A stretch of DNA of 64,000 nucleotides from an uncultured Saprospiraceae bacterium. Its GTDB lineage: Bacteria; Bacteroidota; Bacteroidia; Chitinophagales; Saprospiraceae. Location of the stretch: the NCBI GenBank assembly GCA_937959115.1, contig CALGAW010000007.1:62001-126000 (forward strand), written 5' to 3'. The position numbers and the translations under genes were made by a program. Under the pieces are notes generated by a model that saw nothing but the letters and a program-made list of their open reading frames with translations, ran no database searches and was not told the DNA's origin. Shown piece by piece: positions 58,449 through 64,000 of this stretch; position 1 is the first letter of the stretch; the number at the start of each line of letters is the position of its first letter.

Positions 58449-58916
58449 TTAGCAACAGCCTGAACCAGGGCCACAGCTATTCCCATTCGCAACTTCCAAT
58501 TGTATGGTATTCTCTTTTGCTGGAATCCCGCAATTACTTTTTGCTAGGCAATCCGTTTGCTTTGTCATTAGCTTAAAATTCGTACCATCGAACTCTAATC
58601 CGTATTTACCGATGGTTTCTCCTTGGTATTCTACTTCGATTCGTTCATTCTCTATTCCTAGCACTTTTTGAGAAAGTTCAATGATGTGTACTAGCTTTTC
58701 TGGATGCAATCTATGGTCGTAATCATCTGCTTCCCACAATTGAAAATTGGCGACTGTTTCCTGTCTTCTGGTACCACCGCAGTCGATGAAATCTTTGGTT
58801 ACTTTGCCTACTTCAGTTACGTGGAAGTGATTGGGTACTAATTCACCGTTTGGAAGTTCAAAGGCAATTGTTTTTAATGTACCGAGTGCTTCTTTAATTT
58901 CGTTTATCGTCATCAT
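58449..58916 (-). CDS. DUF6428 family protein
   Basis: The 155-residue form starts at 58916 with M-M-T-I-N-E-I-K-E-A-L, 17 bases after the ArsR stop. The sequence F-E-L-P-N-G-E-L-V-P-N-H-F-H-V-T-E-V-G, then T-R-R-Q-E-T-V-A-N-F-Q-L-W and D-Y-D-H-R-L-H-P-E-K-L is the DUF6428 pattern. The C-terminus ends C-G-P-G-S-G-C-C after a C-L-A-K-S-N-C-G stretch, so it carries at least five cysteines near the end, suited to hold a metalloid or metal ion. Genes of this family are commonly next to an ArsR regulator, as here, and are thought to belong to arsenic responses. Confidence 0.82.
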   Translation of the reverse strand: MMTINEIKEALGTLKTIAFELPNGELVPNHFHVTEVGKVTKDFIDCGGTRRQETVANFQLWEADDYDHRLHPEKLVHIIELSQKVLGIENERIEVEYQGETIGKYGLEFDGTNFKLMTKQTDCLAKSNCGIPAKENTIQLEVANGNSCGPGSGCC

Positions 58917-58933
58917 TATTATTTTTTTTGTGC

Positions 58934-59263
58934 TTAGCAGCAATCATTGTTTGGTAACGGTTGGCTAAACAATGTATTAAAAAGTGATTTAATAGTTGCA
59001 TACATTTCTGGGTTCACACAATAACAAATACTAGTGCCTTCAATGTTTCCAACAATCAGCCCAATCTTCTTCAATTCTTTAAGATGCTGAGATATCGTTG
59101 GTTGTGATAAGCCGACAACTTTAACTATTTCTCCACAGATACAAGTATCTACCTTAATTAGGTGTTGAAGGATCGCAACCCGTGCTGGATGGCCGAGCAC
59201 CTTTGCTATTGATGCGATCCTATTCTGTTCTTCCGTAAATAATTCTTTCTTTGTTAATCCCAT
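58934..59263 (-). CDS. ArsR family metal(loid)-responsive repressor
   Basis: The 109-residue form starts at the ATG 59263 (M-G-L-T-K-K-E-L-F); a TTG seven codons upstream lies inside the promoter and was rejected. It is a winged-helix protein: L-G-H-P-A-R-V-A-I-L-Q-H-L-I, then D-T-C-I-C-G-E-I-V with the C-x-C metal site at the start of helix alpha3, and L-S-Q-P-T-I-S-Q-H-L-K-E-L-K-K as the recognition helix. A Cys near S-I-C-Y-C and a terminal D-C-C add further thiols. Without metal it should repress the operon by binding the palindrome at 59276-59287. The DUF6428 gene follows. Confidence 0.93.
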   Translation of the reverse strand: MGLTKKELFTEEQNRIASIAKVLGHPARVAILQHLIKVDTCICGEIVKVVGLSQPTISQHLKELKKIGLIVGNIEGTSICYCVNPEMYATIKSLFNTLFSQPLPNNDCC

Positions 59264-59275
59264 TTCTATATAACT

Positions 59276-59313
59276 ATATTGCAATATTACGATAAAGTAA
59301 TGAAAGATGCAAA
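59276..59313 (-). promoter_or_regulatory. arsR promoter (TTTG-N20-TAATATTG) overlapping palindromic operator
   Basis: On the minus strand TTTG (59310-59313), 20 bases, then TAATATTG (59282-59289). The perfect palindrome ATATTGCAATAT (59276-59287) overlaps the -7 box, so a repressor bound there would block RNA polymerase. Confidence 0.65.
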
Positions 59314-59527
59314 TTGGAGGTTTATTTTAGTTGAAATTTATTCAATTAGTCCTCGTTTCCTTCGTCTAAAAATATGCTTATCGTTACTTTTTTCAATTTG
59401 AAACAACATTAAAACGTATAAAACAAAACGAGTAGAAGAAAGGGATCTTCTTCACTTCATCTAGTTTTTGTCTATAATAATCCGCAACATTAGATTAGGA
59501 CGGGACGGGACACTTAATAATTAATTG

Positions 59528-59535
59528 TAACTTTG
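59528..59535 (+). promoter_or_regulatory. Promoter -7 element (TAACTTTG) of the GT39 gene
   Basis: Perfect TAnnTTTG box 105 bases before the ATG at 59640. The leader contains a small hairpin (GACTT/AAGTC) followed by a T-rich run at about 59545-59569. Confidence 0.45.
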
Positions 59536-59639
59536 AATGAGGACTTCAAAAAGTCGTTGATTTTTTCAAAGCTAAATTTGGTAAGTTTTTCTCTAAAGTT
59601 CAGAGTCTATTGATTTGTTGTTACTGTTAATCTCCTAAT

Positions 59640-61202
59640 ATGGCTTCGTTTTTCAATTCATATTTTAATGATACCCAAATATTTTTGATACTCTTTAGTA
59701 GTGTTTTTTTTCTTTTCAGTATTATTTCTCATTTAAAAAACAAAGAATTATTTTTTTATGTATTCTTAGGTCTTACCTCAATCTGTATTTTTAGTTTTTC
59801 TGCCCTGTTAGATCCTTTTTTAAACCTATGGGATGAACGGTTTCATGCATTAGTCGCCAAAAATCTAATGAATGAGCCACTTATGCCTATGTTATATAAC
59901 GACCCGATTGTTGAAATGGCTTATGATCGATGGGATCGGTATCACATTTGGCTACACAAACAACCATTATTTTTATGGCAAATAGCGTTTAGCTTCAAAA
60001 TATTTGGAATTTCAGAGTTTAGTCTAAGATTGCCTAATGTTATTCTTAGCACTATATTCGTATTAATAATATATCGTTCAGGAACACTACTGACCAACAA
60101 GAATGTCGGTTTCATTGCAAGTCTGCTGGCTCTGTCAACCATATACCTGATAGAGTTGATTGCAGGTAGGCAAACATTGGAACATAACGACATTTCCTTT
60201 TTGGCCTATGTTTCATTAAGTATTTGGTCGTTTATAGAATACTATTATTCAAAGAAAAGAATATGGATTTATCTTATTGGCTTGTTTTCAGGAATGGCGA
60301 TTTTATGTAAATGGTTAGTTGGACTACTTGTTTATTTTGGATGGTTTGTTCTAAGGATTCTTGAAAAGAAGTTCAAATTTAGTGAAAATAAAGATATTGC
60401 AGTTTCAATATTAATTACTTTAGCAATTGCATTGCCATGGCAAATCCTTACTTTTCTGTGGTATCCCGAAGAAGCAATAAGTGCTTATAACTTTAACCAC
60501 CTTCACTTTACGGTTCCAATTGAGGGACATGTAGGAGATTCTTGGTATCATTTTGACAAATTTGACTTTCTTTACGGAAAATTAGCTTCCTTTCTGATTG
60601 TTCCTGCCTTCTTCATTTTATTAAGCAACAGTCGTGAAAAAAAACTAATCTACGCTTTATTGGGTATGGTAGCTGTTGTATATCTATTTTTTTGTTTTGC
60701 GGCTACCAAAATGCCCTCTTTCCCTATAGTTGTTGCATTGATTATTTTTATTGCCTTTGCGTGTTTCGTTGAGCATATTATTAATATGATCAATCACTTT
60801 TTTAAACTAACCAATTTACAACCTGCGATTTTTACTTTAATTATCATTGGTATAGTACTGTTTCGGTTTGATATAGAATTCCTTCAGGAAAAACATACAA
60901 TTTGGAATAAAAAGAATCGCTATACAACGATGTTAATACACAACAAAGCAGTATTTCAGTCCCTTGATCTTCCAAAAGACGCTGTATTGTTTAATATTAA
61001 GGGGCGTCACTATATTGAGGCTATGTTTCATACTGGTTTACCAGCATATAACTTTATTCCAACTGAAGAGCAGTATCGGGATATTAAGAATAAGGGAAGA
61101 ACGATTGCGGTTTTTACAGGCAACAACGTTAAAATACCATCCTACCTAAAAAATGACACAACAGTAATTTCCCTAAATATGGAAATCCAAGGGTATAAGT
61201 AA
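59640..61202 (+). CDS. GT39/ArnT-like membrane glycosyltransferase
   Basis: The 520-residue protein has about eleven membrane helices. The first large periplasmic loop (about residues 62-115) holds W-D-E-R-F-H-A-L-V-A-K-N-L-M, the Asp-Glu motif that catalyses transfer in GT39/ArnT enzymes, and I-W-L-H-K-Q-P-L-F-L-W. A soluble domain of about 100 residues ends the protein. It transfers a sugar from a polyprenyl-phosphate carrier to an acceptor (lipid A, protein or glycan) on the periplasmic side. The acceptor cannot be told. It is a lone gene with a promoter box at 59528. Confidence 0.88.
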   Translation: MASFFNSYFNDTQIFLILFSSVFFLFSIISHLKNKELFFYVFLGLTSICIFSFSALLDPFLNLWDERFHALVAKNLMNEPLMPMLYNDPIVEMAYDRWDRYHIWLHKQPLFLWQIAFSFKIFGISEFSLRLPNVILSTIFVLIIYRSGTLLTNKNVGFIASLLALSTIYLIELIAGRQTLEHNDISFLAYVSLSIWSFIEYYYSKKRIWIYLIGLFSGMAILCKWLVGLLVYFGWFVLRILEKKFKFSENKDIAVSILITLAIALPWQILTFLWYPEEAISAYNFNHLHFTVPIEGHVGDSWYHFDKFDFLYGKLASFLIVPAFFILLSNSREKKLIYALLGMVAVVYLFFCFAATKMPSFPIVVALIIFIAFACFVEHIINMINHFFKLTNLQPAIFTLIIIGIVLFRFDIEFLQEKHTIWNKKNRYTTMLIHNKAVFQSLDLPKDAVLFNIKGRHYIEAMFHTGLPAYNFIPTEEQYRDIKNKGRTIAVFTGNNVKIPSYLKNDTTVISLNMEIQGYK

Positions 61203-61293
61203 TTCTTTTTCAATTAGTGATTACGCTAGGACCAGTAAGTGGTGAGCTTGGCGGCGAAGTTCTTTGAGTTCTTTTGTTCTTAATGAATTGCGC

Positions 61294-62016
61294 TTACCAT
61301 AAATTACTTATTGGAAATTGAATTCCGAAAACGATACTAAAATAATTTCCATTTGAAAATACCATAGCCGCTTGCTCTGGTTCATCGTCAATTCTGTAGC
61401 TGATATCAGTTTCAATCACTCTTTTAAATCCTGCCAAGTGATTCACACCAGTATATAATTTCAAGGCATTTTTAAATTTATATTCATAACCAATTCCCGT
61501 CTCTACCATCCCATACGTTTTAGCTAAGTTGTAATTCGACATATGACTTACTCGTATGCTATCACTAATAGTCCCTGGACCTGATCTAGACAGAAATATG
61601 GAGCTGCTTGAAGACGATCCAAAATCGTTATTGATTCCAATCGTATATCCAATGGTGGTGACAATACTTAATTTATCTTTGTATAAATTGAGTCGAGCTT
61701 TTAATCGCAGTGGGATTTGAAAAGCAACCATCCCGTCTGGTTTACTAAATCGAAAGTTTTCACCTATTGAATAGCTTAATCCGTAATGATTCACATAAAA
61801 ACCAACTTCTCCCGTAAATGTTTTATTAATTTCTTGTCCTACTGTTATCCCATAAATAGGACTATTAACAGTCGTGTTTGTTGTAATTGAATTTTCATTA
61901 TCCATCAAATCATAAAGTTCGAATTTAGGACCAATTTCCACGCCCAGATAGGTTTTATTCTGACCAAAGGCAATGTAAGACAAGCAAATTAATAACAAGT
62001 TCAAGGCAACTTTCAT
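61294..62016 (-). CDS. Outer-membrane beta-barrel protein
   Basis: The 240-residue form starts at 62016 with a signal peptide (M-K-V-A-L-N-L-L-L-I-C-L, cut near A-F-G-Q). The rest is a series of amphipathic strands with G-x-E-x-G or aromatic ends (Y-L-G-V-E-I-G-P-K-F, F-T-G-E-V-G-F-Y-V-N-H-Y, V-E-T-G-I-G-Y-E-Y) and the last strand F-S-I-V-F-G-I-Q-F-P-I, as in eight-to-ten-strand outer-membrane barrels. A Ser-rich loop (S-S-S-S-S) is exposed. Ligand unknown. An in-frame start seven codons upstream would put polar residues ahead of the signal and is less likely. Confidence 0.78.
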   Translation of the reverse strand: MKVALNLLLICLSYIAFGQNKTYLGVEIGPKFELYDLMDNENSITTNTTVNSPIYGITVGQEINKTFTGEVGFYVNHYGLSYSIGENFRFSKPDGMVAFQIPLRLKARLNLYKDKLSIVTTIGYTIGINNDFGSSSSSSIFLSRSGPGTISDSIRVSHMSNYNLAKTYGMVETGIGYEYKFKNALKLYTGVNHLAGFKRVIETDISYRIDDEPEQAAMVFSNGNYFSIVFGIQFPISNLW

Positions 62017-62180
62017 ATGGATAACTTTAGTGGTCATGTAAAATAGCGGGCGATACTAAATAGTAAAGAACGCTCAACTTCATATGAACGTAAAAAAATA
62101 TAAATTCAGTACATCATCGAGAAATAATTTAGAAAATAACACCCAATGACATGATAATGTTTTCGGACTTACACATTACA

Positions 62181-62239
62181 AAAAAAAGAACAATGTTTCA
62201 TCAAGTAGCTTCATTTAGCAAGAAACATTGTTCTTTTTC
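62181..62239 (-). terminator. Bidirectional-capable terminator downstream of gene at 62264
   Basis: A perfect 17-base inverted repeat (AAAAAGAACAATGTTTC / GAAACATTGTTCTTTTT) with a 22-base loop, T-rich on both strands. It lies 25 bases after the stop of the minus-strand gene. Confidence 0.85.
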
Positions 62240-62263
62240 ATTTTTTGATTCGAATCTTATCTA

Positions 62264-62740
62264 CTAAAAAGTGTATTGTACATTAATTGAATTTCCAGTT
62301 GTTCCTAGGGATAGTCCGCTCGCTTTCCTTTCTTTTGAAGCCGCCTCCAGCAGAAGTACACCAGTCAGCAAGGAGGCAGCACCACCGACAATCAGAGTAG
62401 TACCAATACCTGTTATTTCTTTAGAAAAGTCAAAATAACCTGGCTGCCCGTCACTCTGGGCTACTCCTACAAGTACACCACCTAAGACGGCAGAACCAGT
62501 CCCCATACCTAAAGCAAAGTATCCAAACCTTCTTTTCTGTTTCCATTCCACAGTTCTTGTTTGCTTTAAGGGTTGATATGCATTCTTATTAGATTCTGGA
62601 AACAAATAATCAACAGATGCTTTATCAGAGCCTAAGTAGGCGGGGATTTGTGCACTACTGATTTGCGGAATCAAGACCACCGTAAACACACAACAAAGAA
62701 TAAGTAAAATGCATTTAACTTTTTGATTTAAATCGTTCAT
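62264..62740 (-). CDS. Secreted/membrane protein with two hydrophobic segments, unknown
   Basis: The 158-residue protein has a signal peptide (residues 1-31, with a Cys pair in the hydrophobic core and A-Q at the cut). The mature part has a basic stretch (W-K-Q-K-R-R-F-G-Y-F), then two Gly-rich hydrophobic segments (A-L-G-M-G-T-G-S-A-V-L-G-G-V-L-V-G-V and T-L-I-V-G-G-A-A-S-L-L-T-G-V-L-L-L) and ends in I-N-V-Q-Y-T-F, an outer-membrane-type terminal pattern. This is a common layout of small Bacteroidota envelope proteins with no name. A strong terminator follows. Confidence 0.7.
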   Translation of the reverse strand: MNDLNQKVKCILLILCCVFTVVLIPQISSAQIPAYLGSDKASVDYLFPESNKNAYQPLKQTRTVEWKQKRRFGYFALGMGTGSAVLGGVLVGVAQSDGQPGYFDFSKEITGIGTTLIVGGAASLLTGVLLLEAASKERKASGLSLGTTGNSINVQYTF

Positions 62741-62951
62741 AATTTTCTAATTAAGTGATTAAGTAATTAATAACCACAATTTAGAATAGCTGTCCACCCT
62801 AAGCAAGCAATTTTTAACAATTTCTATAATTTAGGAAATATTTTCTTAAAATTTTCCACTATTTCATTTTATTGAGTTGCATTTAAAAAATCACCATTAA
62901 CAATTACACATAGGCAAGTTGTTCTCAATAAAGAAGTCACCCATTAAATTG

Positions 62952-62959
62952 TACTTTTG
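62952..62959 (+). promoter_or_regulatory. Promoter -7 element (TACTTTTG) of the kinase-like gene
   Basis: Perfect TAnnTTTG box 29 bases before the ATG at 62989. Confidence 0.5.
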
Positions 62960-62988
62960 TTCAATTAAATTTTTCAAATGAATAACAA

Positions 62989-63966
62989 ATGGACACAGAT
63001 TTCAAGGACTATTTCCTAAAGGCTACTGGGGCTGACGCATGCAGAGAGATTGAAGTCATTCAGTCTTTGTGGAGTGGTTATGGTAAAATTTCTCGTTATC
63101 AGTTAGAAGGCTCAGCGCAGAAGTCTGTTGTTGTTAAGTTTATTTCTTTAAATCAATCTAACGAACATCCAAGGGGTTGGAATACGGACAACTCTCATAA
63201 TCGAAAGGTAAAATCTTACAAAATTGAAACACATTGGTATGAAAAGTGGAATATACACTGCTCTGAAAATTGTAGGACGCCAAAATTTCTCGGTTCCTTT
63301 TCTAAAGGGGAAGAGCAATGGATTATTTTAGAAGATTTGAACGAACGTTTTCCACTACGAAAATATCAACTCGCACTTTCTCAGGTTAAGGTATGTTTGA
63401 AATGGCTAGCAAATTTCCATGCCACCTTTCTAGGAAAAACACCTTCTGGTTTGTGGGAAGTTGGTACTTATTGGCATTTGGGTACTCGCCCTGATGAATT
63501 TAAAAAAATTGAACATTCTGTACTAAAATCAAAGGCTCACATTATTGATAACCTCTTAAACCAGTGTACCTATCAAACGATTGTGCATGGAGATGCTAAG
63601 TTGGCTAATTTTTGTTTTTCAGCTGATGGGACCGAAGTTGCTGCAGTAGATTTTCAATATGTTGGCGGTGGTTGTGGGATGAAAGATGTTGCTTACTTCC
63701 TAGGTAGTTGCCTTTCTAGTAATGCATGCAAACAAAATCAAGAAGAACTATTGGATTTCTATTTTTCGGAACTTCAAAAGGCCATTCCTCCTTCTAAGGA
63801 TGAATCTACTCCGTTTGATTTTGCGCCGTTGGAAGAGGAATGGAGGTACCTATATCCTATTGCTTGTACAGATTTTACTAGATTTATGTTGGGCTGGATG
63901 CCTTCTCATCAAAAAGTAAATAGCTACCACCTTGATTTAATGAATTTTGTTTTATCTAGCTTATAA
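62989..63966 (+). CDS. Aminoglycoside/ecdysteroid-kinase-like phosphotransferase
   Basis: The 325-residue protein has a protein-kinase-like fold of the APH/choline-kinase/EcKinase branch: V-V-V-K-F-I-S in the N-lobe with the ATP-binding Lys, W-I-I-L-E-D-L-N-E at the hinge, the catalytic loop V-H-G-D-A-K-L-A-N-F (His-Gly-Asp with a following Asn), and A-V-D-F-Q-Y-V-G-G-G as the DFG-equivalent. The G-C-G-M-K-D-V-A-Y-F-L-G-S pattern is close to that of the ecdysteroid-kinase-like (DUF1679-type) group. It should phosphorylate a small hydroxyl or amine compound; the substrate is unknown. Confidence 0.85.
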   Translation: MDTDFKDYFLKATGADACREIEVIQSLWSGYGKISRYQLEGSAQKSVVVKFISLNQSNEHPRGWNTDNSHNRKVKSYKIETHWYEKWNIHCSENCRTPKFLGSFSKGEEQWIILEDLNERFPLRKYQLALSQVKVCLKWLANFHATFLGKTPSGLWEVGTYWHLGTRPDEFKKIEHSVLKSKAHIIDNLLNQCTYQTIVHGDAKLANFCFSADGTEVAAVDFQYVGGGCGMKDVAYFLGSCLSSNACKQNQEELLDFYFSELQKAIPPSKDESTPFDFAPLEEEWRYLYPIACTDFTRFMLGWMPSHQKVNSYHLDLMNFVLSSL

Positions 63967-64000
63967 AATGACGCTTGGTTAAAGCTACTAGATGTTGCTC

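Larger units (their letters stand above)
59264..59639. other. 376-base divergent gap with promoters
   Basis: Holds the arsR promoter/operator on the left and the glycosyltransferase promoter box at 59528 on the right. The middle is AT-rich with no coding frame. Confidence 0.6.

Overview
The window is chromosomal DNA of a low-GC member of the Bacteroidota. This rests on several signs: a type IX secretion C-terminal sorting domain (gene at 25987-27237), many lipoproteins with acidic residues after the lipobox cysteine, DUF4249, an alpha-2-macroglobulin of Bacteroidota layout, an ECF sigma/TonB-receptor pair, and repeated promoter elements of the TAnnTTTG type (the bioB one has a TTTG box exactly 19 bases upstream). 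A UbiA-family prenyltransferase of the kind tied to futalosine menaquinone synthesis leans towards Saprospiria/Cytophagia-like lineages rather than Flavobacteriia, but genus cannot be told. I found no rRNA, tRNA, CRISPR array, insertion sequence or prophage.

Layout. 1-9660 (mostly + strand): end of a membrane glycosyltransferase, S41 peptidase plus small membrane protein, beta-carbonic anhydrase, a DUF937/OmpA envelope protein, an anchored DUF4258 protein, bioB with an HTTM-like membrane protein, and an RRM protein. 9910-18936 (mostly - strand): gpsA-purE, an orphan ECF sigma factor, DUF4249 lipoprotein (+), cold-shock protein, a UbiA prenyltransferase-rlmF-unknown operon, and a peptide-type solute-binding lipoprotein. 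19041-30377: mixed small genes, including three SDR-fold proteins, a CvfB-like S1 protein, a Crp/Fnr regulator-cupredoxin-SDR operon, a T9SS-secreted nuclease/phosphatase, and a DUF1801-AlkD-like-DUF2087 operon. 30497-34216: an ECF sigma factor followed by a TonB receptor that carries an uncleaved-looking inner-membrane segment and a cytoplasmic N-terminus. 34701-37338: unknown protein, twin START-domain proteins and a HEAT protein. 38132-42796: alpha-2-macroglobulin. 43121-47106: an EF-G domain IV-like protein and a polysaccharide-initiation operon (Gfo/Idh oxidoreductase, lipoprotein, polyprenyl glycosylphosphotransferase). 48470-55192: a five-gene, fully overlapping operon with a MoxR AAA+ ATPase, a vWA/beta-propeller protein and three companions, matching the predicted MoxR-vWA-beta-propeller (bpX) ternary systems. 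55290-63966: DEAD-box helicase, rRNA/tRNA-type methyltransferase, ArsR-DUF6428 operon, a second GT39 glycosyltransferase, outer-membrane and secreted proteins, and a small-molecule kinase.

The two most unusual parts are the sigma-factor/receptor fusion at 30497-34216, whose linker is built from near-palindromic DNA repeats, and the MoxR-bpX operon at 48470-55192, which is known only by prediction and has no assigned biochemical function. All family assignments come from reading motifs by eye; no database search was run.
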